A stretch of 64,000 nucleotides of DNA from Nosema muscidifuracis (Eukaryota; Microsporidia; Nosematidae), in the NCBI GenBank assembly GCA_028335825.1, contig JAIOKI010000026.1:248001-312000 (forward strand), in the 5' to 3' direction. A model generated the notes under the pieces. That model saw only the letters and a program-made list of their open reading frames with translations, was not told the DNA's origin and did no database searches. Within the stretch, counting starts at the first letter, position 1, and each line of letters starts with the position of its first letter. The position numbers and the translations under genes are program-made. Shown in pieces: positions 50,608 to 60,272 of the stretch.

Positions 50608-52143
50608 ATGAAGTATCTTGAATATTTTCTATGGTTCATTATATCAATAACTAGCATTTACAATCTAAAAATCAAATACGATAATGAAATACTTGATAGC
50701 TATAAGAAAAAAGAATTTATAATATTTACAAATCCTCCTCTTCCAGGTATATTAGATTTTTTAATTAGTGAGTCTTTTTTTAATATTAAGTTTATACCTT
50801 ACATATCATTTTTTATAAGATCTTTCATTTTTCTGTCTAATGATTTAGATATGACATTATCTTCTATAATATTTACAATACCAGATTTTAATCCTTCATA
50901 CACAGCGATATTTGCATTAACTTCTTTTTATAGTCAAAATATTCTTATTGAGAGTATTTTCTTAGGATTAGCTATTGTTTCTGATCTTTCTGTAGTATTT
51001 CTTCTTATACTTCTAATTCTAAAAAATATTATTAATTTATTTTATGATTTAATTGATAAAAAGAAGACTGTTAAGAGTACTTGTATGTATTTTATATTAA
51101 GAATATTCTTAAATATTTCAATACCAGTATTAATTTATTTTAGTATTTTTTATTATGACTACCATCTTAGGAATACTATAAAACATCCACATGAGATTTC
51201 TTTAGAATTTAGTTCATCATTTAAAGATTTAAGTTTACAGCCTACACATGATACTGTAATAAGTGGATCTCTTATTTCTATTATAAATAAACATCATAAA
51301 TATTTTCTTGGGGTTAATTCAAGTAGAGTATCAGGAATACAAAGACTTAATTCAGATTGTGTTTGGCAAATTAATAAAGTAGAAGGAGATGGTATAATTA
51401 AGAATAATGATAAAGTAAGATTATTAAATATGAAAACAAATCAATTATTATCACTTAATTATGTTAACAGTACAGACAAGTTTTTTGATTTAGAAACTTC
51501 TAAATTAAAAAACGTAATTGATTCCAAAAATGAAATATTTAAAGTCATCTGTCAAGATAATTTACTTACAAGAAGATCTTTATTCCAATTACAAAATATT
51601 AATTCTGGTCTCTTTCTGGGAATGAGAAAGATCAATAAAAATGATTCTGAGTATATAAATGCTTATATGAGTATATATAGCAATAAAAAGCACAGAATAT
51701 TTTATATATCAGATAATGATACTGGTAAAGAAGATTATAAAGAAATTATAAAATATCCTGAAATAGGTTTTTTTAGTAGAGTATATGAGAATACGAAAAT
51801 AATCTTAAAAAAATCTATCAAGCCTAATTCTACAAAGATATACCATAAAGGTAGAATTTTTCATACGAATGTACATAATTTAATTATACCAGTAGCATTA
51901 CTTTTCTTAATTATTAATATTATATGTAAGAATAGATCAATGAAGTATAAAGAAATTAATCCAGTTTTTATTCTTATGTTTATTAACTCTCTCTTACTTA
52001 AATTCGTGTATTGTAATGATTTAAATTTTCTTAATGTATGTGAAGTGATTACAAATTATTTATTTTTTAAGATGATCAGCTGGAAGTTAAATTATATTTA
52101 TCTATCAGTGGGATTGGGGTTTTTAATTAAAGAAATATTTTAA
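50608..52143 (+). CDS. Reduced protein O-mannosyltransferase (PMT) with MIR domain
   Basis: PMTs transfer mannose from dolichyl-phosphate mannose to Ser/Thr in the ER lumen. EFIIFTNPPLPGILDFLIS (about 37-55) corresponds to the HPPLGK-type loop, in which the first residue here is Asn. Membrane helices follow, then YDYHLRNT. A MIR domain covers about 200-365 (PTHDTVISGSLISIINKHHK). Several helices close the protein (about 420-510). At 511 aa it is well short of the usual 700-850, so helices are missing from the N-terminal half. The acidic DE pair of the first loop is weakly represented (DNEILDSY). Activity is uncertain. CCC is at 50601-50603. Confidence 0.75.
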   Translation: MKYLEYFLWFIISITSIYNLKIKYDNEILDSYKKKEFIIFTNPPLPGILDFLISESFFNIKFIPYISFFIRSFIFLSNDLDMTLSSIIFTIPDFNPSYTAIFALTSFYSQNILIESIFLGLAIVSDLSVVFLLILLILKNIINLFYDLIDKKKTVKSTCMYFILRIFLNISIPVLIYFSIFYYDYHLRNTIKHPHEISLEFSSSFKDLSLQPTHDTVISGSLISIINKHHKYFLGVNSSRVSGIQRLNSDCVWQINKVEGDGIIKNNDKVRLLNMKTNQLLSLNYVNSTDKFFDLETSKLKNVIDSKNEIFKVICQDNLLTRRSLFQLQNINSGLFLGMRKINKNDSEYINAYMSIYSNKKHRIFYISDNDTGKEDYKEIIKYPEIGFFSRVYENTKIILKKSIKPNSTKIYHKGRIFHTNVHNLIIPVALLFLIINIICKNRSMKYKEINPVFILMFINSLLLKFVYCNDLNFLNVCEVITNYLFFKMISWKLNYIYLSVGLGFLIKEIF

Positions 52144-52768
52144 TATAAAGTGATAGATTTTTTTAATTTATAGGTGATAAAATATTTAGTGAGTAATAAA
52201 ATGTTTAATAAGTATTAGAATGTTTTATAATAAATGAGCATTATTTTTATGATTTATAGGTGATAAAATATTTAAAAGTAAAAGAATGTTTTTTAATTTA
52301 TAGGTGATAAAATAATTAATAAGTAAAAGAATGTTTTAAAATAAATGAGATATTTTTTTTAAAGGGATAGAATATTTAGTAAGTAATAAAATGTTTTTTA
52401 ATTTATAAGTGATAAAATATTTAATAAGTGATAGAATGTTTTATAATAAATGAGCTATTATTTTTAAAAGGGATAGAATATTTAAAAATCAATGAGATAT
52501 TATTTTAAAAGGGATAGATTGTTTTATAATTTATAGGTGATAGAATGTTTAATAAGTATTAGAATGTTTATAATAAATGAGATATTTTTTTAAAGTTTAA
52601 TCATAATATTTTATTATTTATATTGTTAGATTAAATCATTTTAATTTTATATTTCTCTATATAAAGTTATATATAAATATACTTATTTATGTATAATTAC
52701 TAAATTAGTTTATTTGTAATTATAAATAAAACATTAATAATTATTATGATTAAATATTATTTTATTTC
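52144..52768. repeat. Spacer with about eight copies of a GTGATAAAATATTTAATAAG unit
   Basis: Units with AATGTTTTATAATAAATGAG fill 52160-52570. The rest is AT-rich. Confidence 0.8.
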
Positions 52769-52939
52769 TTACATTTCTTTATTCCATTCCCTTGTTTTGT
52801 TTAATTGTTCTTTCAATTTATCAAAATCATCCCCTCTCAATGGATAAATATCACTTTCAAATAATTCAGATTCTTCTGATATAGATTCATCACTCGAACT
52901 GAAATTGTTTAATTCTGCAAACAGAGACTTATCTATCAT
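52769..52939 (-). CDS. Small acidic protein (56 aa)
   Basis: Frame begins MIDKSLFAELNNFSSSDESI, has an acidic centre (SEESELFESDIYPLRG) and ends with the helix DDFDKLKEQLNKTREWNKEM. CCCCC at 52943-52947, three bases before the ATG, and non-repetitive codon use argue for a real gene, too short for ordinary gene finding. An acidic stretch followed by DDFxxxLxxxL faintly recalls proteasome/TREX-2 subunit Sem1/DSS1, but its Trp residues are absent. Identity is left open. Confidence 0.65.
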   Translation of the reverse strand: MIDKSLFAELNNFSSSDESISEESELFESDIYPLRGDDFDKLKEQLNKTREWNKEM

Positions 52940-53301
52940 AAAGGGGGTATGGAAATTTAGAAATAATATTTTTTAAGATTAGTATATAAACTAATTAAAG
53001 ATTATTTATGTTTAGAATACTTTTATTGAATTTTATTAGGAGTCAAATTTAGTTATTTTATACTTAAAAATTATTCTTGTTTAAAATAATTTTATTAGGG
53101 GTTAAATTTAGTATATCACAGTTGAAGATTTTTTATGTTCAGAATACTTTTATTGAATTTAGTTATTTTATAGTTAAAGATTTTTCATGTTCAGAATACT
53201 TTTATTAGGGGTTAAATTGATAAAGGATTTTTTTTACGAATACCTTAGTAATTTTTATCAATACGTATGTTTACAATATTTTAAAAATTTAACCCTTTTT
53301 A
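52940..53301. repeat. Divergent spacer with four 60-70 base units
   Basis: TTCAGAATACTTTTATTGAA with flanking AGTTAAAGATT recurs from 52995 to 53215. Promoter CCCCC (minus, 52943-52947) and CCC (plus, 53293-53295) lie at the ends. Confidence 0.8.
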
Positions 53302-54225
53302 ATGAGTTTATATGATATTCTTGAAGTACAGAAGAATGCAAGCAAGATGGAAATAGAAAAAGCTTTTAAAAGAATAGCAAAAAGAGTTCATCCAGTTATA
53401 AATAAAAAAGGAGATATGGATTTTGTAGAACTCAATCGTGCGTATTCTATTTTAAAAGATGACTACAAAAGGGATTTTTATGACATAATGGGGGATAACA
53501 GTATAAATATGCTTGACAGTGAAAAGGATTCATATTTGATAGTAAGGATGTTTGATAGAAAAAATATTATTTGTTATATATCTTTCATTATATTATTTTT
53601 AGGTACTGTTCTGTCATTTCCCTTATTGATGTATTATGATAAATCAGATTTTGGATTGTATTCTTTAACTGGACTAAATTTTTTACTTATAATTCCTATA
53701 TTAAGAAATTGGTATAGATTAAGTTATAAGACATTCAAACAAATTACTTATCTAACTCTTAGATATGTAATTTTCTCATGTTTAATATATTTTAGAAATC
53801 CTTTTATAATTGTATTTCTAATACTTTGTGATATTCTAAATATATTTATGATAATGGATAATTATTTTATATCAGATTTCATTATTTCTTATACATCATT
53901 TTCTATAAACTTTGTGTGTATTTTATTAATCAAATATGTAAAAGATCTTAGAATATCTGTTCCTTTAGTATATCTTATAATACATTTATATCCATTAATA
54001 ATAGGACTTAAGAGATTTATATTTATACCTGTGTCTATTTGTATTTTTATGTATTTTTTTCCAATATTCTGTATTATATTTAATTTGAAATCTCATATAA
54101 TATTTATTCCATTATATATCCTTATGTTTGGATCTTTATGCATAATATTATTTATTTTATATTTCTTAAAATCAAATATTCCTGGATTTACTCCTAATAG
54201 GCGTAGTTTAGAATCAAAGATATGA
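53302..54225 (+). CDS. Membrane protein with N-terminal J-like domain lacking HPD
   Basis: Residues 1-62 have the J-domain layout: LYDILEVQKNASKMEIEKAF, then KRIAKRVHPVINKKGDMDFV, ELNRAYSILKDDYKRDFYD. The Hsp70-activating tripeptide HPD reads HPV, so canonical stimulation of Hsp70 is unlikely. About seven hydrophobic segments follow (from YISFIILFLGTVLSFPLLMY). The order of domains recalls ER or Golgi multi-pass J proteins, not Sec63, whose J domain is placed after membrane segments. Role unknown; a partner of BiP is doubtful without HPD and with a probably cytosolic J domain. CCC at 53293-53295. Confidence 0.72.
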   Translation: MSLYDILEVQKNASKMEIEKAFKRIAKRVHPVINKKGDMDFVELNRAYSILKDDYKRDFYDIMGDNSINMLDSEKDSYLIVRMFDRKNIICYISFIILFLGTVLSFPLLMYYDKSDFGLYSLTGLNFLLIIPILRNWYRLSYKTFKQITYLTLRYVIFSCLIYFRNPFIIVFLILCDILNIFMIMDNYFISDFIISYTSFSINFVCILLIKYVKDLRISVPLVYLIIHLYPLIIGLKRFIFIPVSICIFMYFFPIFCIIFNLKSHIIFIPLYILMFGSLCIILFILYFLKSNIPGFTPNRRSLESKI

Positions 54226-54602
54226 GCAAGAAAACCTTTCAATTAAAATGAACATGATATTTAAAAAATAAATTTGAAGATATATTTCATATATTAATAA
54301 AATAGACATGATCTCTAAAAATTTAACTGATCTTTTCTAATATATTTTAATCAAAAATAGTCACTTAAAATTTAGAGACTCTTTTCTAATACACTTTAAT
54401 CAAAAATAGTCACTTAAAATTTAGAGAATCTTTTCTAATACACTTTAATCAAAAATAGTCTCGTTGATTTTAATTGATATTTTCTAATACACTTTTAATA
54501 TACATGATATAATAAAACTTAAACATGATCTTAAAAGAATTTAAAGGATATTTTCTAATGAACAGAAATATTTTATTTAAAAATTCTTTTTATAGCCCAT
54601 TT
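54226..54602. repeat. Spacer with about four 49-50 base units
   Basis: TTTCTAATACACTTTAATCA followed by AAAATAGTCACTTAAAATTT repeats at 54330-54500. CCC for BUD20 is at 54596-54598. Confidence 0.8.
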
Positions 54603-54914
54603 ATGCGTCAAAAAACTACTCAAAAATATAAAAAAAGAGGAAAAAGAAGATTAAATGTAAACAGACTTAGAAAAGAAGGAGTACTTGGTTTAGATCAAAT
54701 TCAAAGAAATTTATTAAATGATGTAAAACCAACTGATGTTGAAGATTTACCATGTGAAGGAAAGTTTCATTGCAGAGAGTGTGATAGATTTTTTATATCT
54801 GAAAATGCTTTGTCTTCACATCTTAAAACAAAAGTTCATAAAAAACGTATTAAAGAACTCAGTGATGTAATACACACACAAAAACATGCAGAAATGGCAG
54901 TTGGATTATTCTAA
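54603..54914 (+). CDS. BUD20: BUD20/ZNF593 zinc-finger ribosome-export factor (103 aa)
   Basis: Shuttling factor on pre-60S subunits. One C2H2 finger, CxxC-x12-H-x5-H (CRECDRFFISENALSSHLKT, then KVH), is embedded in the family context DLPCEGKFHC before it and KKRIKEL after it. Upstream LGLDQIQRNLLNDV matches the DLDQIxxDL helix. The end, HTQKHAEMAVGLF, matches the family's C-terminal TQxEAExAxGM. The ATG at 54603 follows CCC (54596-54598) and begins with the family's basic RQKTTQKYKKRGKRR; an in-frame ATG at 54525 would add 26 residues not typical of the family. Confidence 0.92.
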   Translation: MRQKTTQKYKKRGKRRLNVNRLRKEGVLGLDQIQRNLLNDVKPTDVEDLPCEGKFHCRECDRFFISENALSSHLKTKVHKKRIKELSDVIHTQKHAEMAVGLF

Positions 54915-54925
54915 TTAAATTTTAT

Positions 54926-56266
54926 TTAATAAATATCCTTTTGTAAATCATCTTTATTAATTTCATTTTCTTTATCAATTTCATATATTATATCTTTATG
55001 TCCTCTTTTCTTTTGATAAGGAAATAAAACTCTACTTATATTATTCTTATTACTTCTAAAATACAGAATTATATCACGAAAATAATCATAGAAAAAAATA
55101 TGTCCAATTCTTAAATTAAGTTCTCTAAGTAAAATTAAGTAACTAATTTTATAAAAAAAAACTTTTTTTGTCTCTGTATATATCTTGTATAATAAATCTA
55201 ATATGATATTCAAAGTACATTCACCTTCACAAAACTCATCATCTTTACAATTAGTACACTCATTTATTTTGTATTCAAGTATCTCAAAAATATTTCTAAT
55301 CTTTTTTTCTGAAAAGTCTAACGATAAATTTTCATACTGACATAAAATAAGTAACACTTCGTATCGAAGATTAAAATTTTTATCATCAAGAAATTTGCTT
55401 ATTTTTTTATAAAAACCAATATCATCCAAATATTTAAAATCTTTGTAATAATTTCGTACAATTCTTAGATAATTAAGTTTTTTTTCATAACAACCAGTCA
55501 ATAAATCTTCATTATCTAATATAAACCAGAAATCATTCTTTTTGTAATTAATTACACAATCCATTTCATTAAAATCACATAATATAAGATTATACATACT
55601 TGTATTTACAAGATTATCATAAATTTTGTTATGCAAAGAAGTTCCATGCTTATACTCATCAAAATATTTAAATTTAATTAAATTATTTTCGTTAAAAATT
55701 ATTTCGTTATCAAATTGTTTCCTTTGTACTTCATAAAAACAATCTTTGTTATTCGAAATAATTTTCTTAATATCTTTCGTATTAAAAAAATAATCTTTAA
55801 ATATTGTGTTGTATATTTTACAAGTTTTGGTGTCTATAATCCCGTTTAATAAACAGAAATATCCACAATCATTTAACAATCCAATAAACGAATCGTATTT
55901 ACTGACCATTTTGTATACAAAATCAAGATTCGGGCTAAAATCATCATAAAGTTTTTCGTATAAATTATCTGTAATAAAAAATGCAAACTTTTTTGTGAAA
56001 AAAATTTCTGGTAAATTTAAATAATCAAAGTTTTTGGTTAAGAAGTTTAGTATAACATTGAATGAGCTATCGTTTCTTAAAAAAATCATACAATGATACT
56101 TTAAAAACATTGAATTGTTTATGATATTGTATAATGATAAATTATCTGCTAATAGAACAGACATATTGTCAAGAATTTCATCGTATTCATCTGTGACTTC
56201 TTCGTCTATTATTAATGAATTGATAAGAGAAAGAAAATAAATTTCTAAGTCTGTTTCGTTATTCAT
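54926..56266 (-). CDS. Hypothetical helical protein (446 aa)
   Basis: Not recognised. Mostly alpha-helical segments of 15-25 residues with Leu/Ile/Phe spacing, as in HEAT/ARM-like solenoids. A small Cys cluster, CTNCKDDEFCEGEC, at about 335-350 could bind zinc. No membrane segment. CCC at 56269-56271 is two bases from the ATG. The stop lies 11 bases from the converging BUD20 stop. Confidence 0.65.
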   Translation of the reverse strand: MNNETDLEIYFLSLINSLIIDEEVTDEYDEILDNMSVLLADNLSLYNIINNSMFLKYHCMIFLRNDSSFNVILNFLTKNFDYLNLPEIFFTKKFAFFITDNLYEKLYDDFSPNLDFVYKMVSKYDSFIGLLNDCGYFCLLNGIIDTKTCKIYNTIFKDYFFNTKDIKKIISNNKDCFYEVQRKQFDNEIIFNENNLIKFKYFDEYKHGTSLHNKIYDNLVNTSMYNLILCDFNEMDCVINYKKNDFWFILDNEDLLTGCYEKKLNYLRIVRNYYKDFKYLDDIGFYKKISKFLDDKNFNLRYEVLLILCQYENLSLDFSEKKIRNIFEILEYKINECTNCKDDEFCEGECTLNIILDLLYKIYTETKKVFFYKISYLILLRELNLRIGHIFFYDYFRDIILYFRSNKNNISRVLFPYQKKRGHKDIIYEIDKENEINKDDLQKDIY

Positions 56267-56627
56267 GAGGGTAAATAAAAATCATGACAAGAAAATTTAA
56301 TATTTGTCTTTGAAATGGAGTTAGATATTTACTTTTGAATGTAATTAAGCATTTTTTACTTTTGAATGTAATTAAGTATTTATCTTTGAAATAAAGTTAG
56401 ATATTCGTCTTTGAAATGTAATTAAGTATTTTTTACTTTTGGATGTAATTAAGTATTTATCTTTGAAATAAAGTTAGATATTCGTCTTTGAAATGTAATT
56501 AAGCATTTTTATCTTTTAAATGTAATTTAATATTTATTTATGTAAATAAGCATTTATTTTTCAAAGGTAAAAAACTCTACTAATTTATTTATCATCAATC
56601 TCTAATAATTAAGTATAAAGTAAATAT
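56267..56627. repeat. Spacer with TCTTTGAAATGTAATTAAGT repeats
   Basis: About six units alternate with TTTGAAATAAAGTTAGATAT at 56290-56530. No gene seen. Confidence 0.8.
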
Positions 56628-57545
56628 TCAATTTCTCATTAATATAAATGTACTAATCAATCCATTCATTTGTACTTTCTCATTACAACCCATATTTAAC
56701 CGACTTTCTATTTCACTCATGTTCTTTAATATCTTCATCTTGTTATTTAGATCTGATTTGACGACATAATCACATATATTAGTTATAATGCTCTGTAAAT
56801 CAACAGATCTAGTTTCTCTAATTATCTCTAGCTCAATTTTAATCTCGTTATAATTTTTATTAATTAAAATTTCATAAATTTGTTTGTAATCTTCATCTGT
56901 CATTATTCCATTAAATTTAAGTACAGTATGTCTATTAATAACTCCAAAAGATTTGTTTATAGCTTGTATATCATTAATGACTTTACGCATATCCCCACAA
57001 CTTGTTTTCATAAGAAATTCTAAACCATAATCTTCAATTTTGATATTCTCTTTTTCACAAATTTCTATAACGCTTTTTTTGAAAACAGTAACGGGATTGA
57101 ATCTAAATTTAGAGCATCTACTTAAAATAGGAGGAATAATCTTTTTTGGATAATTTGCTATCAAACAGAATCTTGTTGTCGAACTATAGTCTTCCATTAT
57201 ACGTCTTAAAGCATTTTGGGCATCTCTTGTCATAAAATCAACCTCATCGAGTATAACTAATTTTATTGTTTTTGAGTACGTTGATGCAAATTCTTTGATG
57301 TTATGTCGCACCACTGATATTCCTCTTTCATCACTAGCATTTAGCTCAAGAACACTCGTGTTAGGAAGTGTTTTTGCAATTATTCTTATAGAAGTTGTTT
57401 TTCCTGTACCTGGTGGTCCATATAATAACATGTTAGGTATTATTTTTGATTCTTGTATAGATTTAAGGCATGAAATAACTTCTTCATTTCCTTCAATTTC
57501 ATCAAATGTAGTAGGTCGGTATTTTTCTACAAGAGGAGTGTTCAT
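56628..57545 (-). CDS. RFC3: Replication factor C small subunit (RFC3-type)
   Basis: AAA+ clamp-loader subunit that loads PCNA. The family core is [20 protein letters not shown], Walker [20 protein letters not shown], Walker B as [11 protein letters not shown] (usual DEAD reads DEVD), [20 protein letters not shown] and the SRC motif in [10 protein letters not shown]. The [12 protein letters not shown] segment favours yeast Rfc3 over Rfc2 or Rfc4. The start is set at 57545, four bases from CCCCC (57550-57554). An in-frame ATG at 57596 would add 17 residues before the normal family start. At 305 aa it is slightly short. Confidence 0.93.
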   Translation of the reverse strand: MNTPLVEKYRPTTFDEIEGNEEVISCLKSIQESKIIPNMLLYGPPGTGKTTSIRIIAKTLPNTSVLELNASDERGISVVRHNIKEFASTYSKTIKLVILDEVDFMTRDAQNALRRIMEDYSSTTRFCLIANYPKKIIPPILSRCSKFRFNPVTVFKKSVIEICEKENIKIEDYGLEFLMKTSCGDMRKVINDIQAINKSFGVINRHTVLKFNGIMTDEDYKQIYEILINKNYNEIKIELEIIRETRSVDLQSIITNICDYVVKSDLNNKMKILKNMSEIESRLNMGCNEKVQMNGLISTFILMRN

Positions 57546-58239
57546 AAGAGGGGGTATAAAAATATTTACAATAGGAAAATTATCAAGAAACTTCATTAGA
57601 TTCTGATTTATTCTTAATAAACTTCAATAATAATATTTTTATTGTTTTAGATTACTAAATTAAAATTTTAATGTTGTTATAATGTCATTATTTATTTTAT
57701 AAATTAACTAGTTAGAGATAACTTTTTACATAATGAGAATATATTTTTATCATTAGAAATCTAATTTTAAATTGTTTATATTTATTTACAAGCTAAAGAT
57801 TTTCTATTCATATAATATGAATATATTTTTATTATATTTGAAATCTAATTTCAAACTTTTTTATATTATCTGATCTTTTTAAAAATTATTTTTTTTTAAT
57901 ATCTAACATTAAAAATTTTGCTCAAAATTTTATTTTAGTTGTTAAATTCTTTACTTTAATTTAAAAATATTCAATTTTTTTTACTTTTCTTTGATTAATT
58001 ACAAAAGTCATAAAGCTAATAGAAACTTATTATAAAGCTTAAAACTACACCATAGCATATGGTATTAACCAGAAAAATAAATATTGTTGATAAAAAAATA
58101 CTGAAAAAATTTCAGTAGATATCCAGTAAATTTCTTATTGTAAAATTTATAACTAAAAATTTATTTGTTGTTTCATTCTAAAACATTTATCAAAGTTAAA
58201 ACACCAAATAAAGAAAATCAATAAACAAACATCATTCTT
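57546..58239. other. Divergent spacer
   Basis: Two degenerate copies of ATATGAATATATTTTTATTA with AAATCTAATTTCAAA lie at 57730-57860. The rest is AT-rich. No CCC element is seen before the plus-strand gene. Confidence 0.5.
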
Positions 58240-59286
58240 ATGAAGAGAGAAGTTATAAAATATACTTTACAAAGCTATCTAGGGCCCTATGTGAATACAT
58301 CAAAAGGAGAAGCATTAACGAAATTGAAGAGCTTACCTGAAGATAGTTTCGACGAATTAGTTAAAGATATTGTAAACGAGATACATCGACGTACAAATCT
58401 TGAATTCAATCATTCTGATCGTCCAATGCGCAAGAAACTTACAAAATTAAAAGACGAGAAATTTAAAAATTTAGTATCAGATGTTCTAGATGTATTCAAT
58501 TTTAGGTACCCACATTATTCAGAGAATATTGATGATGATATAAACAAAATTAGCAAATTGATTACATTTTTGAAGACAGAAGATGATATTACAGAACAAA
58601 TTATCAATGAAACAAATTTTAATTTAAAATATAAAATTTTTATAGAATACGTTAAAAATAAATACATTGAAGATGATGATAAAATAATTGATTATATGGT
58701 AGAATACACAAATAAGAATATGGAATATGAGTTTGACGATAGTCTTAACACTTTATTTAATTACAAATTTTTTATAAAGAAAATTGATAAATCTAAATAT
58801 GCAGAATTAAAAAAGTATAACTTTTTTAAAGATAATATATCAAGGATTGAAAATATGAACATGGATTCTGTCATTAAGAAAGATTTAATTAAATCTGAGT
58901 TTCATAATATGCTCAAGCTTATTATAGATAACCAGTATTTTTATGAAGAAGAGATTATAAAAAATAACATTTCCAATCTTATAGAAATTATACAAAAGAT
59001 AGATTATCTTCCTAAATCACAAATAAAAAATCAAAAGAATTCAATAAGTTTTATTCAAGACACAAATGTAGATGAAACTTCAGTAAATCATGAAGATATT
59101 ATTAATATAAGGAATTCTTTAGAAAATATTATTGAAAATTGTAGTAAAATGGATTATATCAGTCCTTTATGTATTGAGAAACTTTCTATGGTCATTACTA
59201 AGAATAAGCTCTACTATGAAGATATTTTATTTATAATCAGTAGTATAAGAAATATTTTAGAAGATATCAAAAAGAATAATTTGTAA
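58240..59286 (+). CDS. Spa2/GIT-homology-domain protein (348 aa)
   Basis: Two Spa2 homology domain repeats at the N-terminus: GEALTKLKSLPEDSFDELVK with DIVNEIHRRTN (about 23-52), and RPMRKKLTKLKDEKFKNLVS with DVLDVFNFRYP (about 61-92). Both match the [R]xKLxxLxxxxFxxLvxDVxxExxRR pattern. In fungi such proteins (Spa2, Sph1) scaffold polarity and MAP-kinase components. The rest is helical without a known domain and is much shorter than Spa2 (1466 aa). No CCC motif lies upstream. A role in polarised growth of a spore-forming parasite would be inference. Confidence 0.75.
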   Translation: MKREVIKYTLQSYLGPYVNTSKGEALTKLKSLPEDSFDELVKDIVNEIHRRTNLEFNHSDRPMRKKLTKLKDEKFKNLVSDVLDVFNFRYPHYSENIDDDINKISKLITFLKTEDDITEQIINETNFNLKYKIFIEYVKNKYIEDDDKIIDYMVEYTNKNMEYEFDDSLNTLFNYKFFIKKIDKSKYAELKKYNFFKDNISRIENMNMDSVIKKDLIKSEFHNMLKLIIDNQYFYEEEIIKNNISNLIEIIQKIDYLPKSQIKNQKNSISFIQDTNVDETSVNHEDIINIRNSLENIIENCSKMDYISPLCIEKLSMVITKNKLYYEDILFIISSIRNILEDIKKNNL

Positions 59287-59619
59287 AATATATTAAAGAA
59301 GGTTATTTTATCGAATATTATTTTTATTGAATACTAGTCAAAGCTTTTCATTTCTCAGAAAGAGGGAGAAATTTTATTGAGGGAATAAATAAATACTCAA
59401 TTCAAGCTTTTAACATAAATAAATTTTTTTATTAAATTTATTTCAAATACTCTTTTTTATCAGCTATTACAAAATACAATTTTTATTTATCAAATATTCT
59501 ATTATTATTTTTACTTTTTCTTTATCAAATTTATTTCAAATACTCTTTTTCATCAGCTATTATAAAATACAATTTTTATTTATCAAATTTATTTCAATCA
59601 ATTCATATTCCTTAAATTT
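59287..59619. repeat. Spacer with a duplicated segment of about 93 bases
   Basis: TTTATTTCAAATACTCTTTT with CAGCTATTA and AAAATACAATTTTTATTTAT occurs at about 59437-59495 and again at 59530-59586. No gene or CCC motif seen. Confidence 0.8.
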
Positions 59620-60054
59620 ATGGCACTAGAAAAAGAAAATAATCCATGGAAGAAATCTGAAGATGAAATATTAAAAATGGGGATAATGAAATATGGTATA
59701 AATAAATGGAATAAAATATCTTCATTGTTAAAGAGAACACCTTTAGAATGTAGAGAAAGATATTATAATTATATCATTATTGATGATGATTGGACAGAAG
59801 AAGAATTAAATAATCTTATAGAAATTTCAACACATTTAAAACCTCAATGGGGATTAATTGCAAAAATATTGAATAAAAATGAACAAAGTTGTTATGAAAA
59901 ATATTTAAATACTGTATACAAACAAATTGATGTATCAAAGCATGATGAATTGAAAGAACCAACTGAAGAATATGATGATATTCAAATTGAATGTGCAATG
60001 AATCAAGTAAAAATAAATAAAAAAATAAAAAATAAAAAATCTCAAGACAAATAA
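59620..60054 (+). CDS. CEF1: CEF1/CDC5-like splicing factor reduced to its Myb region (144 aa)
   Basis: Core NineTeen-complex protein of the spliceosome. NPWKKSEDEILKMGIMKYGI then NKWNKISSLL is Myb repeat 1; DDWTEEELNNLIEISTHLKP with QWGLIAKILNKNEQSCYEKY is repeat 2. Both match Cdc5 (WKxTEDEILKxxxMKYGxNQW and TEWSxEEExKLLxLAK). The long C-terminal part of the family (yeast 590 aa, human 802 aa) is absent. The stop is followed by plain spacer, so this is a short gene and not a window-edge effect. It agrees with the reduced splicing machinery of microsporidia. No CCC motif upstream. Confidence 0.87.
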   Translation: MALEKENNPWKKSEDEILKMGIMKYGINKWNKISSLLKRTPLECRERYYNYIIIDDDWTEEELNNLIEISTHLKPQWGLIAKILNKNEQSCYEKYLNTVYKQIDVSKHDELKEPTEEYDDIQIECAMNQVKINKKIKNKKSQDK

Positions 60055-60272
60055 ATTCTAATAATTGTGATTTGTTTGAAATTTGAAAATATTTGGTGAT
60101 TTTTATAAAATTGATTGAATTAATTTAGTTAAATTAAAAAATAAATATTGATTTATAAATTAAATATTTATAATCATAAAATTCAATAAATATATTTTAA
60201 TACGATACAAACTATCAAATAATTGAAACAATCTTCTTTTTTTTATTTAATATTAAAATAGTGAAAGGGCAT
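60055..60272. other. Short AT spacer
   Basis: Nothing recognised except GGG at 60267-60269 before the next ATG. Confidence 0.4.
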
